Of a stretch of 64,000 bases of DNA, positions 43,731 through 55,269 are shown piece after piece. The stretch is from contig JAZHRO010000014.1 in assembly GCA_037157565.1 (NCBI GenBank), positions 100,037,501 through 100,101,500 of the forward strand, read 5' to 3'. The notes under the pieces were generated by a model. The model was not told where the DNA came from and made no database searches. It worked only from the letters and a program-made list of their open reading frames with translations. Source of the DNA: Thalassia testudinum. Lineage: Eukaryota; Streptophyta; Magnoliopsida; Alismatales; Hydrocharitaceae. The translations under genes were made by a program, and so were the position numbers. Position 1 is the first letter of the stretch. Each line of letters starts with the position of its first letter.

Positions 43731-43858
43731 GTTAGGTTAATTCAACCCTATATTACACAATCGACACAATTTCGAGTTAACCTAAGTGATTTCTTCTACT
43801 CTTAATTAAGTGAAATTAACTTAATTACTGAGTTGAGTGAAAAGCACGTATCAGGCAT

Positions 43859-44326
43859 CATATCGCGGTGGCTCATGTTGCCTAAGGTTTGGCAACGAGT
43901 GCATGCCTTACAGTGATTGTATGAATATTTGAAAATCATGGGCCAATAGAAGCTGCACTGAAGGACTTTTGCTGCGGTTTTATGATCAGAGAAGTGTCCA
44001 CCGCATGGCTGGTCATGGCAGAAGGACAAGATGTCCTTAATTTCTGCTTCCAGGACACATCGTCGGATGATTTGATCAACACCAATGTGGAAAAGATACG
44101 GGTCTTCCCAAAAGTAGTACTTGGTATCAGAAAGCAATTTATCTTTCTTGGTCTTCGGCCAATCGGATGGGATCTAATGTGATGGCAGGTAGTTTACTAG
44201 ATTAGCTAACCATGGAAGCCCCGTAATGATAGTTAGAAGGTGCTCATCAGGAAAATGTTCCGTAATGGGTTCGGAAGGGTCAATAATGTTAGAAGGAAGG
44301 CAGGACAAATGATTAGCTACCACGTT
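43859..44326 (-). pseudogene. Athila2 RNase H-integrase linker and integrase zinc finger
   Basis: The frame at 44137-43859 reads [13 protein letters not shown], then CHDQPCGGHFSDHKTAAKVLQ and HCKACTRCQTLGN. The His pair and the CKAC/C residues form the HHCC finger of integrase. The frame then reads into the nested LTR, whose insertion separates the finger from the DDE core at 36772. Confidence 0.8.
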
Positions 44327-44647
44327 CTATTTTCCCACCTTGTCGAGAATCTCAAGGTCAAACTCTTGTAACAGTAAGATCCAGCAGATTAGTCGAGGTT
44401 TCGCATCCTTCTTTGCAAGGAGATGCCTCACAGTTGTGTGATCAGAGTAAATGATAACATGAGAGCCCATAAGATACGATCTAAACTTTTCCAGGGCAAA
44501 TACTATGGCTAGCAGCTCTTTCTCAGTAACTGTGTAGTTACGCTGAGCCTCGTCAAGTGTCTTGCTAGCGTAGTAGATGACCACGGGTTTCCTGTCAATT
44601 TTCTGCCCAAGTACCACACCTACAGCGAAATCAGATGCATCGCACAT
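44327..44647 (-). pseudogene. RNase H of Athila2
   Basis: A 106-codon open frame contains [14 protein letters not shown] (Asp), [20 protein letters not shown] (Glu), [11 protein letters not shown] (Asp) and [12 protein letters not shown]. This domain is undamaged over its core, unlike Athila1, but it is cut from RT upstream by stops. Confidence 0.8.
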
Positions 44648-44699
44648 GATCTCAAAGGGTTGAGACTAATCAGGGGACTATAGGATTGGAGCTTGGGTA

Positions 44700-45661
44700 A
44701 CTCAATCATGCAGGATCTCAAATGCTTGAGTGCACTCCTTGGTAATTTCAAAAGGAACATCTTTAAATAACAGATTAGTCAAGGGGCATGCGATTTTCGA
44801 GAAACCGGGAATGAATCGACGATAAAAACCGATGTGCCCCAGGAAAGATCAGATGTCTTTGACCAAGCTAGGCATAGGGAGTTTGGAAATCAGATTCACC
44901 TTGGCTCGATCAACCTGGATGCCTTTTTCGGAGATGAGATGTCCCAGGACAATTCCTTCAGGCACCATGAAGTTTCTCTCTTCCCAGGAAAGAACCAGAT
45001 TCATGTCAATGCACCGCCTGAGGATCTAGAACAAGTGTAGGAGGCAATCGTCGAATGATTTGCCAAAAACTGAGAATTCATCCATGAAGACTTCCAGATA
45101 ATCACCTACCATATCTGAGAATATGGCAAGCATGCACCGCTGTAAAGTAGCAGGTGCATTGCAGAGACTGAAAGGCATCCTTCAGAATGCATACGTTTTG
45201 AAGGGACAGGTGAAAGTGGTCTTCTCTTGGTCATCAAGGTAGATTGCCACTTGGTTATAGCCAGAGTACCCGTCCAAAAAGTAGAAGAATCTATCTCCCA
45301 CTAGTTTTTCGAGGATCTGATCAATAAATGGTAGTAGGAAATAATCCTTCTTTGTGGAGGTATTGAGTCTTCTGTAATCAATGTAGACTCTCCATGAATT
45401 TGCAACACAGGTCGATATGATTTCTCCAGTCTCAGTCATGATCACAGTGAGTCCTGCCTTCTTAGGTACAACCTGGATTGGACTCACCCACCGACTATCG
45501 GAGATCGGGTAGATGATCCCAGCATCTAACCACTTAATAATCTCCTTTTTCATGACATCCTGCAGATTAGGATTCAGATGTCTCTGCATTTCACGGGAAG
45601 GTCGTGTGCCCTCTTCAGTATAGATGCGGTGTGTGCAGTAAGAGGGGCTGATACCAGTCAA
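44700..45661 (-). pseudogene. Reverse transcriptase pseudogene of Athila2
   Basis: The frame at 45661-45182 covers the fingers and palm: WVSPIQVVPKKAG, NSWRVYIDYRRLN and FFYFLDGYSGYNQVA (first catalytic Asp). The catalytic loop at 45077-45088 reads FMDE, with Glu for the second Asp, followed by FSVFG. The thumb continues to about 44700 with IQVDRAKVNLISKLPMPS. Stops occur near 45180 and 45028. The loop deleted in Athila1 is present here. Confidence 0.85.
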
Positions 45662-45673
45662 ATCATCGAGAGT

Positions 45674-46495
45674 TCATCCAATGGCTCTTCGATGTTGCTG
45701 GAGAATAGAAATCAGACGGGATTCCTGATCAGGTGTGAGTTTGGAGTTGATAATCACAGGAAACGTCTGATTGGAAACCAAAAAGATGTACTTTAGATGA
45801 TCAAGAAGAGGATTTAGTTCTAAAATAGGGTTATCAGCAACAGCTAGTGGTTCAGGGTGGGTGTCAGGAGCAAGGGAATGAGTTATGGGTGTGTCTAGGT
45901 TGAGTTCAAACTCCTCAAATTGCAAGTTTTGATCCTCTTGTGGTTGATCAGAAGTAGTCAGGTTTTCCTCGATATACTGATCATCAAACACAGCCTCAAT
46001 GCCACATATGTGTTCTATCACTCTGCAATTAATCCATTGTTGGGCCTTAAAGATGTTGATCTTTAGTGTCTGATTCCCAAATTTTAGTTCAATTTGGCTT
46101 TCCTCACAATTAATGTTGGCCCGAGCAGTGGCCAGAAAGGGTGTCCCTAGTATGATTGGTGTGTTCCTTGGATTTTCTGGAGCATCCATATCCAAGACTA
46201 CAAAATCCACCGGGAAATAGAAATCCCAAACCCTAACAATGACATCCTCAAGAACTCCTTTAGGTGATTTAATAGATCGATCTGCCAACTGTAATGTCAC
46301 CTCTGTTGGTATGAGCTTAGATTCCTCAAGATGGTCAAGTAGGGATGTAGGTATTAGGTTTATGGAGGCTCCCAGATCCAATAAAGCACTGTCAAATTGG
46401 ATATCACCAATTGTACAGGAAATCAGGGGAGTACCTGGGTCTTTTGCCCTAGGTGGGAGTTTCCTCAAAATGACAGAGCTGGCTTGCTCCGACAA
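45674..46495 (-). pseudogene. Protease and linker region of Athila2 Pol
   Basis: A 273-codon frame reads ALLDLGASINLIPTSLLDHL (active site), VTLQLADRSIKSPKG and PIILGTPFLATARA, then an acidic linker and KLTPDQESRLISILQQHRRAI before RT. It is closely related to Athila1 15583-16413 and likewise the best-kept part. Stops on both sides isolate it. Confidence 0.85.
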
Positions 46496-46569
46496 TATGA
46501 TTGGGCTCCCACTTTTGGTTCACGGCTTATGCTTAGGTGTACACACATCTTTCAGAAATCGTGCATAAG

Positions 46570-48540
46570 CCAGTACGTGGCGAATCGCATCCATCAACGG
46601 AATGTTTATATGGACCTGTTCAAAGAGCTTTTCCAGATCCTCTTCAGGTGCCGCAGGTTTGGTTGTCCTCTTTCCCTTGGTCAAGGCCTTGGGAAATGGA
46701 ACCTTGGATGGTTCCTCTAGAATAGGTCCAGGTTCTTGATCTGGGACTGGGGTATCCTGGATGACTATCCTAGGGTTTCGGTTAGTACTACCAGGCTGAA
46801 AGTGGCTTGGGCAAGGTGGGTCCTATGTTGGTTTGCCACTACGAGTTGTTACTAAATTCAGTCCTGACTGGTTCAGGTTTGGTGTAGGTAAAATAGGTGG
46901 CTGCTGTTGAAATCCCGAGTATGATGTCAAAGCATCCATCTTGGCGGGTGATGGAGCGGAAGGGGTCTGATAAATCATGTGAGCTTGGCCTAGATTTGGG
47001 TTCATAACACGTCTCTGGTTTGACAAATTATTGGGATTAGGTAGAGCTTGCGAAGGGAGTGTACCAGGTTGGCGGGAATTCGCCATCTGGGCGAGTTTGT
47101 TGCTAACCTCTGTGATCTCGTCTTTGTGCTATTTTCGCATGGCCACATTCATCTTTTGAATGTCAACCGGAGTCTGAAGGATAAGAGTCACTTGATCTGT
47201 CTAAGTTGGGCCAGATTGATAGGGGGCTGGGCCGAGGCTGAGGCAGCTGATATGGAAAAGAAGCTTGTGGAAGGGGATAATATGGTGGTCTCTATTTCTG
47301 ATTGTTTCCCGCCCATAGGAAATTAGGATGATTTCACCATCTAGGGTTATAGGTATTAAAGAATGGATCATTTTGGATGGCGTTGAGGTCCTCTCAGGTT
47401 TAAGGAACCTCAGAAAAGTCAGAGTATGAGGGTTCAAATTTCCCTCAACTAGAATAGGAAGGTTTGGAGTTTCCTCCAGCTATAGAGTCAGACGGGGGTG
47501 GATACGGGTTCATCCCCTGAGAAGATTGGTGGTAGATGCTATGCACAACTTCCCTCCTAGAGGGCGGTTGTGCGAACGGGTTTTGCGTAGAGGTGGCTCG
47601 CTGCAGATGTCGAGTTAGCCCATCCACCTTCTTTTCAATAATAGAAACCTTATCTAATCAATTGGCCATCAATTCCAAGTTGACATAAGAGGATAGGCCC
47701 TACGTCTCATGTGCCCTCCTTGGATTTGTCGATGTGTGGGCATTCGTTTGGTCGAATATGGCCATGGAGTCATTATTGTTGGAGTTCTCGCACATATTCT
47801 TGAGAATCTCCCACATGGTGTCCTTATGTTTACCCATGATATTTCCTCCACAAGTTGCATTGACGAATAAATGAATATCTTCACGGAGTCCCTGGTAAAA
47901 AGACTGGACTTGTTCCCATTTAGGAACTTTGTAATGGGGGCACTTTCGTATGAGATCTAGAAAATGATCCCATGCTTAGTGAAGTGGTTCTCCAGGCTAC
48001 TGTGTGAAGTGCGTGATCTGGTGCCGTAAAGCATTCGTCCGACCAACTGGGAAGAACTTTTTTAGAAACTCGGATTGTAGTTCAACCCATGTGTTGATTG
48101 GACACATTTGAGTTTGATACTAGTGAGCTGCTTTATCTATGAGAGAGAAGGAGAACATTTTCATGAGAAGAATGTCCCGATTTTGGACATCTGACCCGTA
48201 GGTCTAGGCCAGATGCTTGAGCTATTTAATGTGCTGGAAAGGATCCTTGGAATTGAGCCCACGAAATTTTGATCATGTTGGGCTTGAGTTCAGTATCAAG
48301 ACCTCCAGCCAGAATTTGGACTTGAGGTTCGATTGCCACCGCAGCGGGATTGTAATGATCTCGCATCATAGGACGTTGTGGTGGATTCACAAAGGCTTGG
48401 AATAAATCATTAAGGCACTGAAGTTGATTCTCGAGGTTATTCTCTTCTTTTGCGAGTTGTGCCATAATGATGGATGAAGGAGAATTAGGTTCAGATGAAT
48501 CAGAAGAGATGTCTATGTGATGGGGTTGTTGCACAAACAC
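46570..48540 (-). pseudogene. Gag pseudogene of Athila2
   Basis: The N-terminal frame at 48540-48226 reads HHIDISSDSSEPNSP, QAFVNPPQRPMM and HYNPAAVAIEP, matching Athila1. The Gag core is at about 48170-47950 and broken. Downstream pieces lie at 47627-47445 and 47086-46823 (Pro/Gln-rich). Stops are frequent. Gag would form the particle shell. Confidence 0.75.
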
Positions 48541-49557
48541 AGAAGTTGAGGCCCGGCCTCAACGAGAGTGAATAACTAAAGAAGGCCTCAAGGATGGTCT
48601 TAAGGACCTCCTACTAAACATGCACCGATGGACTGGATGAGAGTAGAATGTGATGGATGCAATCAAGACACCTAAAAACTTTGGATGACTATAGAGGTTT
48701 GGGGCAGATGATACCCCTTAGTCAGAAAGCCGTCCACCTAAGAAATACCTAGGTAGCTAAAGAGGGAGAGTCCCGCAAAGACCCCTACATGGTAGAGTGC
48801 CCCCACGAGTTACAGGGCTTTCCCCACCTGACCTCTCTTGTCACTGATGTTCTAGGTAGACCAGAATGGGGACTTGACCTCTTAAGTCTACCAGTTTTAA
48901 TTAAGATCAAGGATGCTTAGGATTTCACTTGAACTTTAAAATGTATTGAGTGCAAAAAGTTACCTAATTTCAAGATTGGTTGACCCAGCAAGGTGGGTCA
49001 ACTTCACATATTTGTCCTTTGAGAAGTTTTAGGTCCCTCTTTTAGGATTCAAGTGAGATTAAGAGCCTAATTTTTAGAATTTGCTTGAATAGATCAATTC
49101 AACCAAGGCTTAGGCACACATCATTTTGGAAAGGTGATTCTTGTTTATGAAAATGTGTCACTAAAACCCTAACTTGGAATCCTTAATTGGCTCTAATTTT
49201 GGTCCAATTTAGTTTGCCAAATGTGGTATCTAGGGCTCAAACAAGAAAGTGATAGCCCGAGTTACCTTAAATGGGTGCACAAATTAAGATTTGTTGTTGA
49301 AATCAAATCAGGCAACTTGATGAATTATCTAAGAATGAAAAGCAAATAGCCCTAATTAATTTTACCCTTTTTTAACCTTTTTAGAATGAGGGGCTTAAGA
49401 AAGAGAGAAATCAGAATTTACCTACCCCTGGCATGTTTGATATGCGGCTAAACTTCCTTGAATTTATCTTCTCCCTGAAACAACTACAGCAAAAAGAGAT
49501 ATAGCAAGTTAGTACCAAATCAGGAATTGCAATCGAGAATTCTAAATTGCCCGTTGC
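48541..49557 (-). other. Leader of Athila2
   Basis: This aligns with 18346-19358 of Athila1. No ORF of coding character is seen. Confidence 0.6.
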
Positions 49558-49575
49558 TCCTCGACAGCGGCACCA
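49558..49575 (-). other. Primer binding site of Athila2 (tRNA-Asp, decayed)
   Basis: On the minus strand TGGTGCCGCTGTCGAGGA matches 14 of 18 positions of the tRNA-Asp complement; all four differences are transitions. The LTR starts at 49579. Confidence 0.8.
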
Positions 49576-49578
49576 AAA

Positions 49579-52258
49579 TGTTTGCAAGGCGAAATCGATT
49601 TTAAAATAATCGCATTGTAGTATAGTCGAAATCGCTTCAGAATAAATACAATTTTTATTACTCGAAAAAGTTCCAAGGTTGAACACAGGTAGCTATACGG
49701 GATTTAGAAATCAAGATCACAATTCAAACTGAAAGAAATTGCAATAATATCAGTAGCAATGAGCAAAAATATGGGATTAAAATGGTGATTTAGACCACCA
49801 AATACTCCTATAATATCACCAAGGAACTTAATGTAAATGTTATGAAATGAGAGCCAAGTTATGTCATCTGATTTTGAAATCAAATGACTTAAAGTTGTCT
49901 GCTTCTTCTTCTTCTTTTCTTCTCTTTCTCTGTCATTGTTGTGTCCTTCTCCTCTCTTCTTCTCTTCTACTTCTTCTGCCCTTAGCTCTTCGTCTTCTTT
50001 CTCTGCTCTGCTTCTCTTCTTCTTCAGCTTCTGCTATGGCCTCCTCTTCTTCTTGTTTGGCTTTCTCTTCAGAATTCAACTAAGTGTCGGTCTAAGGTTC
50101 CTGTAGAAAAACCCTCCCCCTACCCATGCAACTCTCCTCTCTTCTTCTCTCTTAGGATTTTCTCTCCCAGAGCCACAGGTATCCAGGTTATCGAGTCGGG
50201 CACGTACCCGAGTCCAGGCTCACCAGCGTGTGGTGGTGAGCGAGGAATGCAGGTTGGGTCGGCTTAGGCTAGGTCCGCAAGTGAGGTGTCGCGGACGAGG
50301 CTGAGTGAAGGTGAGAGGGACCTCACCCTATGGTATTTGAGGTGAATAGCTGGTGGCAATTTTTCAATTTATGCGAGTGCACGGCTTCAGAACTGCCAGA
50401 TATGGGACTATCCACGCACCCTTTCTTCACGTGGCCATAGGAGAGATCTCCTTAGCAATTGCCTCAGCAACTAAGGCTCATGATTGCAATTGAGGACCTA
50501 GGCGTGTGCGCAACACTATTTCGTGCATTCTGGGACTTCAACCTTGGCGTGGCAGCACCTAGGGCAGCCTCAAGCAAGCTTCAAGCTTGCTCGCCAATGG
50601 CGGACAAGGTCTGAGCCTGAAAACAACAGAATGGCCTTTTGTCCACATCAAAGCTATCAGGGAGTATTGTTGGAGCACGGCGGATGTGATGGGGGTGGTG
50701 GCGTGGAGCGTGAGTGACTGTGAATGCATACCTAGGTCAAACTGTGTGCGTGTGAGTGCGTGTGTTCGGGGGGTGACTTGGGTGAATGGCGAAGTGAATG
50801 AATAGAGGGGAAATGATCGAGGATGTGTGGTGAAGGTTTTGCGAGGGTCGGCGAGTGTTTTGGTGGCCTGTGGAGGTGGGATGGGCTCGCTGGAGAGGGT
50901 GGCCGAAGATGGAGGAGATGGAGGTGCGAAGGGGCGTCAGTGGTCAGTTTGAAGTGGAGTAAATGCGGAAGTAAATTAGAAGGGATAGGGGACTTAACTA
51001 GGTAGTCAATGGATGAATTGGGGCAGTGATGGAATCAGGTTTGGTGTGGCTGATGCTGGAGACAAAGGCAACTCCGGTAAGGTAGGAACAGCGAGGATGA
51101 AGGAGGAAGTGGCATCTGCTAGTACGGCAAGATGCGGACGAGAGCAGGGAGGATGAATCCGCCGTAGGTATGGCAGCCGGACAATGAGAAAGGGCAGAGG
51201 GGATCATCGGACGTTGAGGAGCCTTTAGCCGTGAGAGAGAGAGGAATTTGAGAGGATTCACGGTTGAATTTGAGCATGGAGAATGCGGAAGGATCTGGGC
51301 TTCTTGAAATAAGGATCTGAGGGGCAGTTAGGGCTTGGGAAGCAAGCTTCCCAAGCTTAGATGGTCACCGGACTTGGAAGCTATTAAGATACCCTAATCT
51401 TTCATGCGTTCACTTGAGAGATTGGGAAAGAATCAGAGCTCATCAATGGGTTCATACTGGAGAGAATTTCTTAGAGGATCTCCCTTTCAATTTTGGAAGA
51501 AATTCTCCATGCAATTAAGGAGAAATCACCTGTCAAAGGTCACCGGAGTAGGTTTCCTCCACGATAATGGTGGAGGGACCTAATTGTGAGGATGACAAAG
51601 AAGATAGGGGGCTGATTGCAAGGTTTTTTGAAAGTTAGGGGTAGAAATGTAATCAGATAGGACCTTTTTGCAAACTAGGTCAAGGCAAACTCATCTTGGG
51701 TCCAAATTTTGGTTCAAACCTAATTTGGACCTAAGAAATTCAATGGTGAAGTTGGAGTTTGGTTTTGACCACGTTTGGTTGGGTAATTTATGCAAAAACC
51801 TAAATTAGGGCAGATATCTATCTGAGACACCATTTTAGGTCAAGATGGGTTTTGATGGCCAAATTGAAGGTGATAAACCCTAGAGAAAATTTTTTTATGA
51901 TTTTTAAAGGGTTTAAGTAAATTTTATCCTGAACAGAACTTGGTTAGTTTAGTCGGTCTGTTTTTAGGATTTCAAAAGTCATTTAATTCTCAGAACACAC
52001 ACAAACCCTTTTCTGTCTAATCCAACCAACTTGTTATCTTGTTAAGACCATTTGACCTTTATTCAGCCCTTGAGAAAACCTGCGGCTATACTACATTCAT
52101 GATAAGCTAGTAAAATTGCAGTTTTAACCCTAATTTCTTGTGTTTCTCTCAGAAAGGTTATGCAATGAATTATGGCCTTCAGTTGGTTATGTAGGAGCAT
52201 TTATTGACTTCATTGGGTCAAAAAGAGCTGGTTAGGGCTCATGATGGTGTTCCCATCA
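49579..52258 (-). repeat. 5' LTR of Athila2
   Basis: This 2.68-kb LTR pairs with 31501-34182. U5 holds GCATTGTAGTATAGTCGAAA (49609-49628), a motif seen near the U5 end of most LTRs here. The U5 box is at 49671-49690. Purine-rich sense tract at 49900-50080. Confidence 0.85.
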
Positions 52259-53479
52259 ACCTCCATCCATGTCTTCTTTTTTTCTCTATTCAAAGCACCT
52301 AAATCTATTTGGAAGCGCATTGATGTGATGCGGAAGTGATTTTTCTTGAAGGGATCGAGTTATGAAGGGAGATTTTCGCTACCCCTGAAGTGGGATCAAT
52401 TTTGTATGCCAAAAGAGCATGGTGGAATGGGAATAAAGTCTCTTAAAGAGTTCAATGATGCATTGCTTCTTAAGTGGGCCATCAGATTATTTAGTGATGA
52501 AAGTAAGAACTGGGTAGTCCTTATTAAAGACAATTATGGCAATTCCCAAAGCTCATTGAGCCAACTTCACCCATTTAAACCGTCTCCATTTTGGACATCT
52601 GTGGTGCAGGCAATGAGGAACAATTGGTAGATATTCTAGCCAGTTCTAGGTGATGGCTACTCCTTCAAGTTTTGGCAGGAGGAATGGTCAACGCTAGGAC
52701 TGTTGAAGGATGCTTACCCAAGAGTCTACACAGCTGCTGTAAATAAGTGGGATCCAGTTAGCAGGTTTTGGTCTGAATTGGAGGAGACTTGGTAGATTGA
52801 TGGGGCTGATTCAAGTAGAGAAGGAACCAGAACTTGGGAGGTGAAGACATGGCTACAACTGGACTTGATGGCCTTTAGGTCGGTGGCTAGAATAGAGGAT
52901 CAGTATCGGTGGGATGGGATTTTCACTACCGCTCAGGCATATGACAAGATCAGGATGATGTCCAATTCTGAGGAGGCAAATCTAATAGGAAGGAAGTTAT
53001 GGCTATTGAAAATTCCAATTAAAATCGAAATTTTCTTGTGGTTGTGCAGGAGAGGTGGATTGATTACAAGGGATCCCAGACATAGGAGGATAGGCATTGC
53101 ATTACAATCATGCTTGCTTTGTGGGTTACCCACTGACAACTCTAGACACATTTTCTCATCTTGTGTGGTGACTGATGTGGTTTGGAGAAGAGTATGTAGG
53201 GAACCACTTCCCATGTGGGACTTACTCTGGCAAAAATTTCTAATACGAGATAAGCCACATATACATATGGCGGCAATTATGTGGAGTATTTGGAAGGCGA
53301 GGAATGAGTTTTTGTTTCAGGAGAGACCAGTTTGTAAGGAACAAATTGTAAATGTGTACTGGTCCCTCATACGTATATGGGGATCTATTTTGTAAGATCC
53401 TGCTTTCTTTTTTATGAATAAAAAGCTCTCATGGATTGCTATCGTAGCACAATAGCTTTCCTTTCAGTTTCAATAAAAA
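52259..53479 (+). pseudogene. L1 LINE, 3' part: RT C-terminus, zinc finger and tail
   Basis: This continues the L1 frame after Athila2: FSLFKAPKSIWKRID, then LPLKWDQFCMPKEHGGMGIKSL. A zinc-finger-like RT-associated domain (about 53000-53200) has WLLKIPIKIEIFLWL, CLLCGLPTDNSRHIF and a following Cys. The coding part ends at 53393. Stops occur near 52339, 52628 and 52793. AATAAA lies near 53417 and 53471, and the short A-rich tail runs into the right TSD. Confidence 0.85.
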
Positions 53480-53497
53480 GGAACATACATAAATAGG

Positions 53498-53528
53498 CAT
53501 TTTAACCTAAATGGATCTGTATACATCA
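53498..53528 (-). repeat. Shared X LTR, terminal 31 bases
   Basis: The last bases of the LTR begun at 23694, ending TACATCA, were displaced by the L1 insertion. In minus sense this is the LTR start, TGATGTATACAG. Its relatives are at 26104-26141 and 25256-25289. Confidence 0.75.
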
Positions 53529-53542
53529 TACTCCCATGCCTA

Positions 53543-55269
53543 TCTTTTGTTAGTCCCTAGCAAAATTAACATAAATGTTATGTATAAAAATAGAATTAGG
53601 ATTCAATTACCTAGGCCTAAATTGTTTATTAACAACAGAAAATTTCAACTAAGGACCTAGTTACGAAGACTCAACAATACCTGGGTGTTTGCCAAAATAC
53701 AAACTGCCCAAGTCCTCACCTTATTCTGTACAAAAACAAATCCATTTTTTTTCTTTTTCATCTTTTCTATTTTTTTTGGATTTTTGAGGTTAGAGTTTCA
53801 GGGCAGCTTTCTTTGCCTACCCAACCCACCCAAGACTCGAAAAGAACCCTAAGTTCTAAGCATCTTGTGAAAAAGTGATGGACTCACTAAGTGATAGTTA
53901 AAATGGACTTCAAGTTTCTATGACCCTATGTGACCTAAAAATTTCTGCCTAAAGGTTTATCTTTCCAATAGGTAGCTTTCTCCCTACTTTATCTTTTTAT
54001 AGGGTCAAGACAAGGGCAAACCCAGTGTATATCACCCCAGTTTATTCTACTTCTCCGCTTCTTCCCTAATTATTTAGGAATTATTTGTGCATTTTGTGAG
54101 TTAGGCTCTGGACAAACAAGCAATGGGGCATCCAACCCACAGCAACTTGCTAGCCATACTCGTGTAGTGAAGTGTGGCTTATTTATTTTTTCCTTTTTCT
54201 ATTTTTTCTATGTTTTTTTATTTTTTTATTTTTTTTCTTTTTCTGAGTAGGTGGCTTCCCTGATCTAACATTTACCTAAAGGCAGTAGAAAGAATATGGT
54301 CATGTAGTTGGGCTCTGGACAACCAGGCAATGGGCTATTACCTACGATAATTTGCCAGCCATACTACCCTATAAAGTTCATTAGCTACCTAATTTTTGTA
54401 AAAGTTGTCAAAAAGTGAGTCATTGCAAATAGTGTGTAGATGCTTTAGACTCAAAGTCCCCTCAAATCAGAGGGTAGGTTAATAAGTCGCATACTTATCA
54501 CCCCAATTTATTAGCCAAATGAAAGTAATATTAACATTGCAAAGGACTCAAGAAATGGGTACACATTTTAGTGGACACTCTGGCTGATTAAGCCTAAACA
54601 CCTAAAGAGTCTAAGTATTTAGGTCCTATCATATCATTTCCTAAGGTTAACAAATTTCTAATGCCTAAGTTCTCTTCTCCTAATTCTCTAATTTTTTGGT
54701 CCTTTTGAATTTTAATTTTTTTTAAATAAGGAGAAAATAAATAAAAGGATCCACGAAGCTGACAAAAATGATTCAGAATCAAGTATCCACCCCCCATCCC
54801 TAGCTAATGCAATGTCCTCATTATAAAAATAAAGGCATGAAAATGGAAAAATAAATAGAACATAACCTGAATTTCATGAAAATTTGGTCAACTCTGCAAA
54901 GAATATACACAAGTGCTAAATTTAGTTCCTTCAACTAGGCATAATATACAAACAAGGAAGAATTAAGAATTCACAAATGAGGGTCAGGATTAGAATTAAA
55001 AGATTGATCCTCAAACCCGCCAACAGAAAATGGCCACAGATGTGGACAAGATTGTGATGTAGGCCCATGCCCCAAGGTCGGGTAGTTCTAAGGTTTTGGA
55101 TGAAAATCACCTAGAGCCGAAGATTGTTGTACTTGCAGGGCCGGGCCTATGATTTTGTGGTGTGCAACCCAAGTCTAAAATGGTGGACAATAGGCATATC
55201 TGGTTCAATAGGTTTGGTTGTCCACATAGGGTTTAGCTAGAAAAGATAATCAATTAATCTGAGCTTGGA
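53543..55269 (-). other. 3' noncoding region of X2 with twin motif and internal polypurine-like motif
   Basis: No gene is seen. The twin motif copies lie at 54101-54160 and 54308-54366, with a T/A-rich tract between (54177-54243). The internal polypurine-like motif is at 54786-54823: sense strand GAGGACATTGCATTAG, then GGGATGGGGGGTGGA. Confidence 0.55.

Larger units (their letters stand above)
36773..43853 (+). mobile_element. Large solo LTR (plus orientation) inside Athila2 integrase
   Basis: It starts TGATGAGGCAC, ends CACGTATCA and has a perfect TSD, GGCAT (36768-36772 and 43854-43858). Without the RTE LINE it is about 4.1 kb with no primer site, polypurine tract or gene, so it is a long solo LTR. 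TATA-like TATAAATA at 37543-37550, purine-rich sense tract at 40075-40340, U5 box at 40663-40687. Short repeats (GTAGGA and GTTA types) lie at 37864-37918. The opposite-strand frame at 37570-37809 looks fortuitous. Confidence 0.8.
31501..52258 (-). mobile_element. Athila2: minus-strand Athila-like Ty3 element with nested insertion
   Basis: Its LTRs are 31501-34182 (3') and 49579-52258 (5'), both TGTTTG...CCCATCA on the plus strand. The flanks GCCTT (31496-31500) and ACCTC (52259-52263) fit a decayed TSD from GCCTC; joining L1 through it restores the L1 reading frame. The LTRs differ at roughly 20 of the first 220 bases, so it looks older than Athila1. Gene order matches Athila1. Without the 7.1-kb nested insertion it is about 13.7 kb, the same size as Athila1. 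Confidence 0.88.
26277..53479 (+). mobile_element. L1-type LINE, broken by nested insertions
   Basis: A perfect 18-bp duplication starting GGAACATAC flanks the element at 26259-26276 and 53480-53497, the strongest insertion footprint in the window. With insertions removed about 2.9 kb remains: a 5' piece (26277-26541), a short piece (28362-28413), RT (30155-31495) and the C-terminal zinc-finger part (52259-53479), ending in a short A-rich tail after AATAAA signals. The expected ORF1 and endonuclease are not seen and were probably deleted near 26541-28362. Confidence 0.85.
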
